From positions 24,158,830-24,222,829 of the forward strand of contig OX457039.1 in the NCBI GenBank assembly GCA_949752735.1: a stretch of DNA of 64,000 bases. Reading direction: 5' to 3'. The DNA comes from Lumbricus terrestris. Taxonomy: Eukaryota; Annelida; Clitellata; Crassiclitellata; Lumbricidae. Under the pieces are notes generated by a model, which worked only from the letters and a program-made list of their open reading frames with translations, ran no database searches and was not told the origin of the DNA. Shown here piece by piece: positions 20,328-30,748 of this stretch. Made by a program: the position numbers and the translations under genes. Each line of letters begins with the position of its first letter. Within the stretch, counting starts at the first letter, position 1.

Positions 20328-20367
<40 letters not shown>
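20328..20367. repeat. (AT)n microsatellite
   Basis: About 40 bases of alternating AT, the insertion site of the TAGGGTGGTCG element. Confidence 0.9.
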
Positions 20368-20370
<3 letters not shown>

Positions 20371-21364
20371 GGTGGTCGCATCTGTAATGGCAAATTTTCA
20401 ACTTCAGTTTTATTCTTTCTCCAACCCACCATTTGGTGCCACTTGGTAAAAGACTGATGTAGCCCAAAAAATTATGCCGATTTAAAAATATTTAGGACTA
20501 GCACAACGTGTCTGAAGTTTTGGATTTTACGAAGTATCATCGTCTTTTTGAGTATAAGGATAATTTAGTCACATTTTTTGACCTATGACTAGTTTTATCA
20601 GAAAGACCACATTCTTTTACTCAAGCACAACTGACAAGTATGCCTAACTTCTACAATGATGATGATGATTTATTATTTTTTTATGAACAATAGTATTTTG
20701 ACGCGCGAGTCCCTGAGATCGATGACCATAATCCTATGCTAGTAAGCCAACACATTGCTATGTTCTTTTGATAGGTCTGATTTCTATGATTCTATCTACA
20801 GGAATCCTTTGTTACACTAAAGGCTCTATATTACATGCTTAACTTTAACACAAATTCTGATATAAGGACCTCAATAATAGTTGAACTAGAGAAAAACTAC
20901 TGATGATATTTCGTTTATTGTGGCAATCGGAGCAGAATGACACAGCGCATCACAGATAACATTTATCAAGAGCTGCTGTAAAGAAATGTAGATGTTGAAA
21001 TTATTGAGATTATAATTTTTTATAGATCTACGAAATTACTTATTAACACACAGGAGTCAAAGAGCAGCTTTTAAACAACTTCTAAAGAGAGCATCATAAC
21101 TGAGTGCCTGGTGAAGCCTACTCACATTGTTGTCTATTTCATAATACAGAATTTATCCAATTAAAAGTATACTTTTAGAGTTAAAGGAATGAACACAGAG
21201 TCAAACAATTGACACAGAAAGTGCTGTCAAGAGTGGAATTTTTTTTAATTACACTGCATTTATTAGCTATTGAAAGGCTATGGTGTCAAACACATAAGCT
21301 ATGTGCTACTCAAAATCTCTACATCATCCTCAGCAATGGATCCAGCTGAAATTACAGTGGCCAA

Positions 21365-21561
21365 TGGTGACCGTGGTTATAACAATACGTCTCAGTATAG
21401 TTTAACACTTTAATATGAATAGCATATAAGTATAGTATAGGTCTTTGTAGATCTCTCTAGTCCGATAGTCAGCAATAGACTGACGTCGCTTCGTGGTCAG
21501 CAAACCCTCCTTGGCCATTGCTGTGGGCGTGGCCTGTGCTGACCAATAAGATACCGTTACA
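21365..21561 (-). repeat. 3' LTR of the Gypsy element
   Basis: Identical to 25955-26151. The adjoining polypurine tract at about 21562-21578 (minus strand) identifies it as the 3' LTR. Confidence 0.92.
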
Positions 21562-21718
21562 TCCCCTTTCCCAAAGCTAGTTTGCCACCCCCGAAAGTTC
21601 CTACAATACTATATGTCAAAAGTTTCTACAATGCTACATGCTACTTCTAAAGCTATTACATGTACTACTCTTTTTTTGGTTTGTTCTTAGGAACTGTCTG
21701 TTGTCCGTACAATAGGAG

Positions 21719-21720
<2 letters not shown>

Positions 21721-21766
<46 letters not shown>

Positions 21767-21770
21767 ATAT
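21721..21770. repeat. (AT)n microsatellite between gag-pol stop and 3' LTR
   Basis: About 50 bases of AT repeats inside the retrotransposon, just beyond the stop codon of gag-pol. Confidence 0.85.
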
Positions 21771-21777
21771 AGGCCTA

Positions 21778-24700
21778 TCAGTTTCTGAATCGGGCTGGTT
21801 TGCTAATTAATCGGCCAGACCGCGTTCTGACATCTCTCTGGGGAGATGTCGCTGGAGGGCGCTGTGTCGGTTGGACGGTCGGCTGCGTCTCGACGGTGGT
21901 TGGATACGGCGCGGGAGGTGGTGTGGGAGGCGGTGGCACTGCAGGTGTGTTCGTTTCATCGTCTGCGCTTTCGGTCTTGATGGTAATGGGAGGTTCAGCC
22001 GAGAAATGCACATGTCTTGATGTTCGCCTTCTGGTAGTACCGTCTTCAAATCGCAGCTGGTATGATCTGTGTGGAAGCACACGTGTAACTTCGGCCCTCC
22101 GCCAATCACGATCGTCGAATCTGGCTCGCACTGTTTGGCCAACTGATAGGGCCGGTCTCTCTTTGGCCCCTTTGTCATAGTAGTAGGCCTGCCGTTGTTT
22201 TGCAACCGCAAGAGCAGCGCTGGCATCAGTCGCTGTTGGTGAAGTGAGGAGGGCTGCTGCTGTGGGCAATTTAGAACGAGTCCGTCTGGAGAACATTACT
22301 TGAGTGGGGGTCAGACCCAGCTGTTCGGAGGGGGTGTTTCTCCAGTCTAGCAGAGCGAGAAAAGGGTCGACTCCAGCGACGCTAGCTTTCTCCATCAGCC
22401 GCTTGGCGGTCTTTACAGCAGATTCTGCTTTTCCATTGCTCTGGGGATAACGTGGAGATGACGTGGTGGTTTTAAATTCCCACTTGGAGGCAAATTCTTG
22501 GAATTCCGCCGCACCGAAAGGACTATTGTCGGACATCACCTCAGAAGGGATTGCGTGGCGGGCGAATTGCTGGCGTAGGGCATATGTGATATCGCTCACT
22601 TTCTTTGATGGCAATCGGTCGATTTCGAAATAGCCCGATAGGTAGCAGACCGAAATCAAGTAGTCTTGGCCGCGATGCATAAATATGTCAAGTCCAACTT
22701 TATCCCAAGCGCGGGGTGGTGGTGGGTGGGATAGAAGCGGCTCCTTCTGAGTCTCCGTCTGATATCGGGAACAGATGTCGCACTTTGAGACCAAATCCTT
22801 AATGGCCGCTGTAATGCCTGGGAAGTAAACTGATTCATGTGCTCGTCGGATACAGCCGTTAACACCGATATGGCTTGAATGAAGTCGTCGCAAGATGTCA
22901 TCTCTTGCCGGTCGAGGGATAATGACGCGTTGACCCTTGAATGCCAGACCCCCGCTCGTAATTAGTTCATCAGCGAACGGCATGTACGACCTGATAATCG
23001 CTGGCACTTCGCTATGGGTGGCTGGCCATCCAACCTTTATCTGCCACAGCAGCTGTTGGTATTCTTCATCGGACGCTGCGGCTGCTGAAATGTTTCTGAT
23101 AGTGTCCTGTGAGGCTACTAAGCTCAGGCCTTGCAGCTGTTGTTCGTCCATCAACGCTGCCAATTCAGCGGGGAATTCAGCTCCCAGCGAGCTGTCGTTT
23201 GCTGTGAGTGAGGGGTATGCACGCGAGAGGGTGTCTGCGAGGATCAACTGGCTGCCAGGAGTGTAGACCAGGTCGTAAGTGTAACGCTGTAACCGAAGCA
23301 GCATACGCTGAAGCCGTTTGGGGGCGGAGGATAAGGGCTTCTTTGCTATGGCAATCAATGGCTTGTGGTCTGTCTGAACTTTTATATTTTGCCTAGCGTA
23401 GCAATAAGTGTCGAAGCGCTCCATTGCAAAAACAATGGCCAATTGCTCCTTCTCAATCTGCGCATAAGATTCTTGCTCCGTTTTTGTCATTGCGCGTGAA
23501 GCATATTCAACAACCCTTCCATTCTGAAGCAAAATCGCTCCCAGACCCCCTTGGCTTGCATCAGCCTGAATGACAATTGGCTTAGTTGTGTCAAAATATG
23601 CTAGAACAGGTGCGTGCGTTAACATGTCTTTCAATTTGTCTAGCGCCACGCCATGCAATTCTGGTCTCCAACAGAATTCGTTTTCTGCTTTAAGTAATGC
23701 GCGGATGGGTGCCGTTGTCTCGCTGAAATTGGCGCAGAACTTGGCTAGATATGTCGCCATTCCAAGGAGACGCAAGACACCTTGTCGATCGCTAGGTGGA
23801 GGCATCTGTTTGATAGCTGCCACTTTTCTCTGATCAGGGCGAACGCCGTCCCTTGTTAGCTCGTGTCCACAGAAGATGGTTGATTCGCGATTCAGTCGGA
23901 GTTTCTTCTGATTAAGCTTAATGCCTTTTTCTCTGCATCTCTCTAACAACGCGCGCAGGTTGTTGTTGTGATTTTCAATTGCTATCTCCTCTGTCTCACC
24001 TGCGCCTATGATCAATATGTCATCTGCAATGCATGCTATACCGTTCAGTCCAGAAAGTGCTGCGTGTATGCGACTCTGAAAAATTTCAGGTGAAGAACTC
24101 AATCCGAATGGTAGACGTAGCCAGCGGTACCTACCAAAAGGTGTCTCGAACGTTGTTAAACGGCTTGAAAAATCATCGAGACGAAGATGCCAGAAACCGT
24201 CTTTGGCATCGACAGTACTGAATACCCTGGCTCCTGCTAACTGAGGTAGGACGTCATCAATCGTCGGCATGCAGTATTGTTCACGCAAAAGGGCTTTGTT
24301 CAACGGTTTCGGGTCAAGGCAAATTCGTATTCTGCCATCTGGCTTTGCGACAACAAGAAGCGCTGACACCCATGAGCTTGGCTCGCTCACTGGTGTGATG
24401 ATGCCGTTTGCCTCCAAACGCTTTAGCTCGGTCTCGACTTTGTCACGGACGCCCAGCGGAAGTCGTCTGAGTGGCATTTGGACTGGCGGGATTTGATCGT
24501 TGATGTGTAGCTGTACGTCACCCTCTAACAAACCAACGCCGTTGAAAAGGTCAGCGTATTCAGCGTTTACTTCCGTTTCCGTCAGACAACCATGCGTTGT
24601 AGCAAGAGAGAAAGAAGGTGACTGAACTGTTCGAACTTCACAAATGTTCTCTTCAACCACATTCAGAAGCTGCAAGTCTCTGCAGGCTTTGAATCCAAGA

Positions 24701-25839
24701 ATCGGCTGGTTGTGCTTCGCTGCGACGTAAAAATCTATATTATATTCTCTGGCAGCACGTGGGTGTAAGACGGTGAACGTTATCATGCCTGTTGTTGATA
24801 ACTCGGAGCGATCAAACATGCGCAGAGTCGCTGCCGCAGGACGGACTTCGTGGAGTCGACCGAGAGTGCGAACAAGTTCTTCCGGGATTAGGTTGACAGT
24901 CGCACCACTGTCAAGCAAAAAGCGCACTGTTCTATTGTCGATCTGCAGACGCGTATACCATCTGTCGCTGCTGGGCGTGTCTAATGTAAGTAGCTCTTCA
25001 TCCAACTCTAGTTCACAGACTTCAGGCCTGCTGCGCGGTTTCCCTGTCCTCTTGGACGGACAAACAACCTCAAAGTGCGATTTCCTGTTGCAGTTTCTAC
25101 AGATTTTACCATAGGCGGGACACGATTCCCTTCGCAGATCGTGCATTCTGTCGCAAAACTTGCATAGGTTCAGTCTTACCTTGGCGTCGTACTGGTTGCC
25201 ATAGACTGGTGAGCGTGCTTGCGGACGAGATAGGTGACGGTTGCGAGCATGTGATGTCGAGTGTCGAAGAGCTTGGACTTCGTCGTGCGCCGTCATTGCC
25301 TTCAGCTGTTGACCTGCAGCCTCGCTGGCTTTGCACACGTCGATGGCTTTGCTCAGCGTCAGCTCCCGAATCTGCAAGAGTTTGTGACGAGTGGCGTCGT
25401 CCTTGACTCCAACGACGATGCGGTCCCGAATCATGGACTCTTCGACGCCCTCGAATTTGCACGTTTTTGCCATGCGTCGGACTTCACCCAGGAACACGTC
25501 GAATCGTTCGCCCGCTTCTTGCACTCGCTGGTAAAACATATAGCGTTCGTAGGTAACGTTAACGGCACCCAGGCAGAAAGTCTCGAATGCCTCTAATATC
25601 TTATCGATGTTCTTCTTATCGGCTGTCGGAATGTCCATACTCCTGTACGCGTCGTAGGCCTCGCCACCTAGACACGTGAGAAAAACCGCCGCTCGCTTCG
25701 CCGAGTTGGCTTCCGTAAGATCTGCGGCAAGCTCGTAATTTTCCCACTGTTCTCTAAACCGTTCCCAATTGTCAGCGACATTGCTTCCTGTAACCTTCAG
25801 TGGCTCTGGAAGACGCAAATTATTCGAAGCCATGTTCAT
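21778..25839 (-). CDS. Gag-Pol polyprotein of Gypsy-type retrotransposon
   Basis: One uninterrupted frame of 1353 codons. The first 230 residues are a gag-like capsid region (NWERFREQWENYELA, then YERYMFYQRVQEAGE). A zinc knuckle CRNCNRKSHFEVVC lies at about 247-260. The protease motif LLDSGATVNLI is at about 308-318. Reverse transcriptase spans about 470-650 with the catalytic ADD near 605. RNase H follows (about 755-870, with QADAS and TDHKPL). Integrase has an HHCC finger (HIGVNGC..CDICSRYQ) and the acidic residues in VGLDIF, MSDNSPFG and NGKAES. The C-terminus is proline-rich. Gag and pol share one frame without a shift or stop, and all key residues are present. The protein order is that of Gypsy elements. 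It copies element RNA and integrates the DNA. Coding capacity appears intact. Confidence 0.95.
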   Translation of the reverse strand: MNMASNNLRLPEPLKVTGSNVADNWERFREQWENYELAADLTEANSAKRAAVFLTCLGGEAYDAYRSMDIPTADKKNIDKILEAFETFCLGAVNVTYERYMFYQRVQEAGERFDVFLGEVRRMAKTCKFEGVEESMIRDRIVVGVKDDATRHKLLQIRELTLSKAIDVCKASEAAGQQLKAMTAHDEVQALRHSTSHARNRHLSRPQARSPVYGNQYDAKVRLNLCKFCDRMHDLRRESCPAYGKICRNCNRKSHFEVVCPSKRTGKPRSRPEVCELELDEELLTLDTPSSDRWYTRLQIDNRTVRFLLDSGATVNLIPEELVRTLGRLHEVRPAAATLRMFDRSELSTTGMITFTVLHPRAAREYNIDFYVAAKHNQPILGFKACRDLQLLNVVEENICEVRTVQSPSFSLATTHGCLTETEVNAEYADLFNGVGLLEGDVQLHINDQIPPVQMPLRRLPLGVRDKVETELKRLEANGIITPVSEPSSWVSALLVVAKPDGRIRICLDPKPLNKALLREQYCMPTIDDVLPQLAGARVFSTVDAKDGFWHLRLDDFSSRLTTFETPFGRYRWLRLPFGLSSSPEIFQSRIHAALSGLNGIACIADDILIIGAGETEEIAIENHNNNLRALLERCREKGIKLNQKKLRLNRESTIFCGHELTRDGVRPDQRKVAAIKQMPPPSDRQGVLRLLGMATYLAKFCANFSETTAPIRALLKAENEFCWRPELHGVALDKLKDMLTHAPVLAYFDTTKPIVIQADASQGGLGAILLQNGRVVEYASRAMTKTEQESYAQIEKEQLAIVFAMERFDTYCYARQNIKVQTDHKPLIAIAKKPLSSAPKRLQRMLLRLQRYTYDLVYTPGSQLILADTLSRAYPSLTANDSSLGAEFPAELAALMDEQQLQGLSLVASQDTIRNISAAAASDEEYQQLLWQIKVGWPATHSEVPAIIRSYMPFADELITSGGLAFKGQRVIIPRPARDDILRRLHSSHIGVNGCIRRAHESVYFPGITAAIKDLVSKCDICSRYQTETQKEPLLSHPPPPRAWDKVGLDIFMHRGQDYLISVCYLSGYFEIDRLPSKKVSDITYALRQQFARHAIPSEVMSDNSPFGAAEFQEFASKWEFKTTTSSPRYPQSNGKAESAVKTAKRLMEKASVAGVDPFLALLDWRNTPSEQLGLTPTQVMFSRRTRSKLPTAAALLTSPTATDASAALAVAKQRQAYYYDKGAKERPALSVGQTVRARFDDRDWRRAEVTRVLPHRSYQLRFEDGTTRRRTSRHVHFSAEPPITIKTESADDETNTPAVPPPPTPPPAPYPTTVETQPTVQPTQRPPATSPQRDVRTRSGRLISKPARFRN

Positions 25840-25954
25840 TTGCGGAGTCTATGGGTAGGCTTAACTATCGACTTGTTCTTGTTCTACTTATTCGGAAAAA
25901 AACAACGGTGTGTAGGGTTTTTTTTCAGTTCACTTCTGACGCCATGTGTCAGGA

Positions 25955-26151
25955 TGGTGACCGTGGTTATAACAATACGTCTCAGTATAGTTTAACACTT
26001 TAATATGAATAGCATATAAGTATAGTATAGGTCTTTGTAGATCTCTCTAGTCCGATAGTCAGCAATAGACTGACGTCGCTTCGTGGTCAGCAAACCCTCC
26101 TTGGCCATTGCTGTGGGCGTGGCCTGTGCTGACCAATAAGATACCGTTACA
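25955..26151 (-). repeat. 5' LTR of the Gypsy element
   Basis: Identical to the other LTR. On the minus strand it is followed by the probable primer-binding site at about 25927-25944 and then by gag. Confidence 0.92.
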
Positions 26152-26734
26152 CACCAGGACATCTCAGACGACCAACCAATCCAAGGGAATAAGTATAGCA
26201 CCCTCACTCTTGGTGACAGGTGAACACCTTCTTTGGGCAACATGCCAGAGATTTCACTTTGAGGGAAGAGTATCGTGAAAACTACACCATAGCTGAAACC
26301 CATGCAAAGACCAAATGCAATTTGAATTGTGAGACAGGGTAATAATGCCTCGGGTTGAAAACATATTATCCTAAATCTGAGATAAAAATTTGCATCTAAA
26401 ATGGGTTGCTACTTTTAATATTACACCACTTCCTTGAACCCTGTAACCCCATTTAAATTAACAATGACGGTAGAGAAAGAAATATTTCTGAGAAATCAGA
26501 CCTCATGAAGAATGTTGGCGATTTTGCAGAATAGATTAATTATGTAGGACACAGATGAAACCACAAAAATTTTATATTTATCCCTATTAGGCCTATATAC
26601 TATTGCTGTTCCCTTACTGTTGCGTCTAAGAACAATAAGCTATTATTATCAATCAAGACCACAAGGCAAAATAGGTAGTATTTGTAAAGTCATAAGATAT
26701 GATAGATGCTATCTGTGATGCGGTGTGTTATACA

Positions 26735-26800
26735 GGTTTTCTTGCCTTTGAGGAATTTCTCTTGAAGTGGCGCTGTATAAATTGATGATTATGATTACGA
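26735..26800 (+). mobile_element. LINE 3' tail
   Basis: GAGGAATTTCTCTTGAAGTG then GCGCTGTATAAATTGATGAT matches the end of the LINE tail at 2950-2990. Only the extreme 3' end is present. Confidence 0.5.
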
Positions 26801-27159
26801 TAACAGTAGCATCATTATGTTTAAGTGTGGACCAACTACAAGTAGTTGGATTAATTCCTGGTTTAAAGATTCCTGGTTGATTACAACCATATAGCCACTT
26901 TTGAGCATTAGAAGACTTGCTACTATAAGGGTAAAACTTTGATGTCGTTGTGCTAGTCCTAAATATTAATATTTTCTCTTACAACTTTTTGTGTGATGTT
27001 TCTGGGAAGAATGGAACCAAATGGTGCCTTGGAGAACAGTCAATTCAGACTTTCATTTTTAACGACCACCCTAATATATATATAATTATATTATCACCCT
27101 ATATATATAATTATATATATTGCGATTAGACATATATATATATATATCATACATACATG

Positions 27160-27490
27160 TAAACTCAAAATGGGCAAACTCCTAAATACCTTTGTGACTT
27201 GAATCACTTGATGCACAAACCCGTGGACAAACACCTCTACGCAATCTCTTTTCGCCTTCTCCGGTCTGCTGATATCCTTGATCTCATAGTTCTTCGGGCA
27301 AGGACTGCCATGACCCAACCTTAATTGCCAGTGTAGACACTTCTTTGTGGAACAACCTCCCTTTCCTCTATCCGTAGTAAGATCTTATCGTAGGTGACAC
27401 CTTCAGCCCGTCGCTGCTTAATGAAATCTTTCTTATTTCCTCAGGGCTGTCACGCTGATCAAAGCGTCTCTGAATAGCTGGTATACTGTA
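27160..27490 (+). mobile_element. LINE 3' remnant
   Basis: Conceptual translation gives RLLRSADILDLIVLRARTAM and, after stops, SSIRSKILS and KSFLFPQGC. These are C-terminal LINE blocks. It resembles the fragment at 4055-4260. Confidence 0.5.
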
Positions 27491-28860
27491 AATACTTTGT
27501 AAATTCTCATATGCTATGCATCACAATACATACGTATGCGTTCATGATTCACGCATGCATAACATGTACATGTATACTAACTTACACAAGTACATATATA
27601 GTCTAATTGGGGGGACCAAATGGAGATTCTTAGCGAGCGTGAAATGCGCAAAGCCGCGACTGCCGAAGGCAAGAAGCCCCTAACGATTAGGGGGTATGCA
27701 GGAGAGTCGTAAGCTCCCCCATCAGGGTCTGGGGCGGAGGCTTAATTGGTAGTGAGTGTGGGCTCTCAGATCTGAAAGGAGAAATACTGATATCAGTTCA
27801 TCTCGAGACCACATTAGCCAATACCGCATATTCGACTGTAGGCCTATACACAGGATTACAAAGGATTGCAAATAATTTTATAGAAATAAAGTTCATGAAT
27901 AAAGTGGTGTGCCTTAAGTAATTTAAAAAGTCTAATCTTTTTCGTTTTCCAAATCATTTCAAGCAGGATTGTGTCCAGGTAAGTGCGATGAAAATTTTGC
28001 AAATGCACACTGCCTTCACTGTAAGAACAGCTTAATTTTCACATGACCTACATAGACCTATAAGCAAATTATTATTCATTGCCTAAATCTATGCATCAGA
28101 AGAGTGACAAACAGCATCATAAAAAATTATCATTGTGATCACATTCCTGTCATGTTATTTCTCCCACGTAAAGAATCTGGTTTGGTCGCAGTTTGCATTT
28201 GTAATCGCAATCACAATCTTGATATTTCTTCAGCGCCCCAGATATTAAGTCTTGGGGTTTCAGTAAAAAGAAATTTCGCCATTAACAAAATCGACAAGCA
28301 ATTAAGGGAAGGCAAAAACGACAAAATGATATGAAAAAGTATCGTTGCAGACTATATCCTATACAATACAAGAAGGAAGTAATGTACAAATAAAGTTGGT
28401 TTTATCCACCTTAAGTTAGGCTATATGTCTAAGCCTATATAATTGACTGAGGTTCACTCAACTTTTAGACATGTCGTAAACCATTGTCAACACATTTTAT
28501 AAGAATATAACCGACTTGTTGTTTGAGTTGATGATTAAACATTTGAAGCTTGCAACACCTAAATTTACAGCAGGCCCTGCAAATTCATGAGTTGCTACAG
28601 CCTGCAGGTAGATACATCTAGGGCTTCTAAGTTAACTACTAATCCATTCCGATGCAGAAAATAAAAATGAAGAAAAACTAAGTGACTAAATAAGACCAAT
28701 GCTTTCAACTGTTTTGGTTTGGTAAGAGACCCTATAGTTGTGTAACTTTTGTTGTAGGCCTAATTCGAACATAAAAGGCTATATGTAGTGCGAACCAATC
28801 ATTGTAACACTAATTAATTGAATCTATAAGGTGTCACTGAACTCAATGGTGTACTGCATG
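27490..28860. other. hAT interior, no gene seen
   Basis: This lies between the inner element and the right end of the SINE-borne hAT. A G-rich block near 27605-27735 has no clear identity. No reading frame resembles a transposase. Confidence 0.4.
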
Positions 28861-29110
28861 AGTGAGGTAAAGGCCTGGGGGAAATTTTCCCTCCCCACAT
28901 CTAGAAACAGATTTACGGCCCTGGCGAGAGGTAGTGAGTTCGAGCCCCCGTTGGGCGGATTTGCTTTGTAGGCTGCCATTGGCGCCGTGTAATTACATAG
29001 CTGTCTGTTCAGTTGGTAGTTAAGTTTAATTAAGATTACTGCATAACCTGTAAATGTAAAGCGCAGTGCGTCTTGCAGGCGTTTAATTAAAGAAAAGATA
29101 TTATATTATT

Positions 29111-29470
29111 ATTATTAACTGCTTTTTGTACCTGATAGCGGCATAGGTGCCGACTCTGCGAGGCCCGTGAGTGCTCAGCACCACCAGAAATTGGCCATGC
29201 GAGGCCTGCCTATGCATGGGGACCACCAGAAATCAGCCAACAAGATATGACATTTTTATGATATTATTTCTCTGTTGGCATTAAAAATGCTTTGGCATCT
29301 ATAAGAATCATTGCGTCTTTGACATATTTTCTTTTATTTCGGTAAGTTAGTCTACCTTACTATATTACTCCAGTTTTACCGCGTCCGGTAGTCTGAACTC
29401 CATACTAATACGAGGAAAACCTCGGAATCATGCTCATTCAATCTGCTTAAGTAAATTTTTTATTACGGAC
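29111..29470. other. Repeat-like spacer
   Basis: GCATAGGTGCCGACTCTGCG and a second CCTATGCATGGGGACC block, both near CACCAGAAAT, suggest a decayed MITE at about 29140-29250. No terminal pair is clear. Confidence 0.3.
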
Positions 29471-29478
29471 GAAGGCGA

Positions 29479-29772
29479 CAGTGGCGGCGCTAGGGGGGGC
29501 TAAGCCGCCCCCTATAAAAAGCTAAGCCTCCCTACAAAAAACGGCCATCCGGGTTTTTTACATGCAAAACTGAAATATTTCCGTGATTTTCGAGTGGATG
29601 ACTAAAATAAAAAGGTCGTCAGAAATTTTGACAGACGGAAATGGAAAATTTCCATGAGATTTTGGCCAGATGACTAAAAAAAAGGTCGTTGAAAATTTTG
29701 GCGGGTCAAAATGGGAAATTTCCTCCAAAAGGTTTCAGCCCCCCCAAAACTGAAATCCTGGCGCCGCCACTG
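29479..29772. mobile_element. hAT-type MITE with perfect 8-bp duplication
   Basis: The termini CAGTGGCGGCGCTAGGGG and CCTGGCGCCGCCACTG are inverted. GAAGGCGA flanks both sides (29471-29478 and 29773-29780). The interior has GACTAAAAAAAAGGTCGT modules shared with MITEs that have different ends. Non-coding. Confidence 0.9.
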
Positions 29773-30284
29773 GAAGGCGACGATTTGAATGACTGTTTCT
29801 TTTTATTGTACATGCTAGGCTATATAATGATCCTCACTGCGCGAGAATCACTTCCCAGCATCACAAAAGCTGGATATTGTTTTGTCTGCGTAAATCAGCC
29901 TTGACGAAATTGTCTGTGAAAACTATTTGAAAAACAATCCTCCACAATGTTAATATTGACTCACTAAATAGTGGTTAATTTTTTGATTTCTTGTGTAAAA
30001 TTTGCAGTCTGTTGAGTGTCGACCTAATTATTATTATTATTATTATTATTACATAAATTTATTACGCGCGCAAGGTCACACCAAAGTGTGAATCTGAGGC
30101 GCGGATAGTTAGCCGCCAGAGGAAGATGCAGTTAAAGGTCCATGTGCTTGAAAGCCAAAGAGAAATAGTGAGTTTTGAGCCGTTTTTTGAAGGTAGGGAG
30201 TGAATTTGAGCAACGAAGAGAGAGTGGAAGTAGATTCCATTCTTTGGGAGCAGAGGCATGGAATGCACGCGAGCCCATAACAGT

Positions 30285-30665
30285 TCAGCATCGAGGTTCA
30301 ACTAAAAGACCCATGTTTGATGATCGCAGGCAACGAGGAGGAATATAAGGAGTAAGCAGTGACTGAAGGTAGGGAGGTGTTCCGGTAGAGAGGGATTTGT
30401 AGGTTAAACAGGCCAACCTAAACTCGACAGTAAGCCAATGCAGCTGATGAAGTAAAACTGAGGAACTTGATCGTAGTGGGACACGCAGCACAACACGAGC
30501 TAAAGAATTTTGGATGCGTTGCAGCCTATGTAGCTCATAGTCTGAAATGCCAACAAAAATTGCATTAGCATAATCAAGGCGAGAGGAGACAAGGGCGCAA
30601 GCTAAAGTCTTCGACATATCCTTAGTCAGAGCCGACCTAACGTGGCCCTGATGTGATAAAAGCAA
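30285..30665 (-). pseudogene. Reverse transcriptase C-terminal part of LINE family B
   Basis: The frame encodes [40 protein letters not shown] and [20 protein letters not shown]. These are the conserved C-terminal blocks after the reverse transcriptase thumb. It continues with breaks to about 30062. It is the same family as 51285-51556. Confidence 0.75.
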
Positions 30666-30748
30666 GATCTACAAAGGTTAGTTACATGCATCCGAAAAGT
30701 AAGCATACTGTCCAGGGTAACCCCAAGAGTTTTAACAGAATCTGATAA

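Larger units (their letters stand above)
21365..26151 (-). mobile_element. Gypsy-type LTR retrotransposon with identical LTRs
   Basis: Two 197-bp direct repeats (21365-21561 and 25955-26151) are identical on my base-by-base reading. On the minus strand each begins TGTAACGG and ends TCACCA. After the 5' LTR comes TGGCGTCAGAAGTGAACT, which resembles a primer-binding site for tRNA-Leu. Before the 3' LTR is a purine tract TTTGGGAAAGGGGA. A single open gag-pol frame lies between. No 5-bp target duplication is visible: the flanks read CCAA on the left and CACCA on the right. Everything else indicates a very recent insertion. Confidence 0.93.
20368..27073. mobile_element. TAGGGTGGTCG-terminus element carrying the Gypsy insertion
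   Basis: The termini TAGGGTGGTCGCATCTG and the opposing CGACCACCCTA are inverted repeats. More distant blocks also match (CCAAATGGTG near both ends), giving arms of about 65 bases. ATATATAT flanks both sides, but it lies in AT repeats, so the duplication is only suggestive. The family resembles 47222-48920, which has a clear 8-bp duplication. Without the Gypsy element it is about 1.9 kb. Confidence 0.7.
20024..28923. mobile_element. hAT element inserted in the SINE, itself host to nested elements
   Basis: The termini are CAGGGCCGTAAATC and GATTTACGGCCCTG, perfect inverted repeats of 14 bases. The target duplication GCGAGAGG is at 20016-20023 and 28924-28931. GGGGAGGG-rich blocks follow inside both ends. 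Removing the inner element at 20368-27073 leaves about 2.2 kb with no transposase that I can recognise. Confidence 0.9.
19975..29110 (+). mobile_element. tRNA-derived SINE split by an 8.9-kb nested insertion
   Basis: The left piece, 19975-20023, begins GGGGGCCCGGTAGAGTAGTG and stops within GTGCGAGAGG. The right piece, 28924-29110, resumes with GCGAGAGGTAGTGAGTTCGA and runs to a TTA-repeat tail. Joined, they match the intact copy at 62282-62518. The A-box-like GTAGAGTAGTGGTTAACACG and B-box-like GAGTTCGAGCCCC indicate a tRNA-derived polymerase III promoter. The split is bounded by GCGAGAGG on both sides. Confidence 0.9.

Noticed and set aside
21800..25596. Many 60-130 codon frames opposite or overlapping the Gypsy gag-pol frame
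   Set aside because: They are shadows of a 1353-codon frame with all expected domains.
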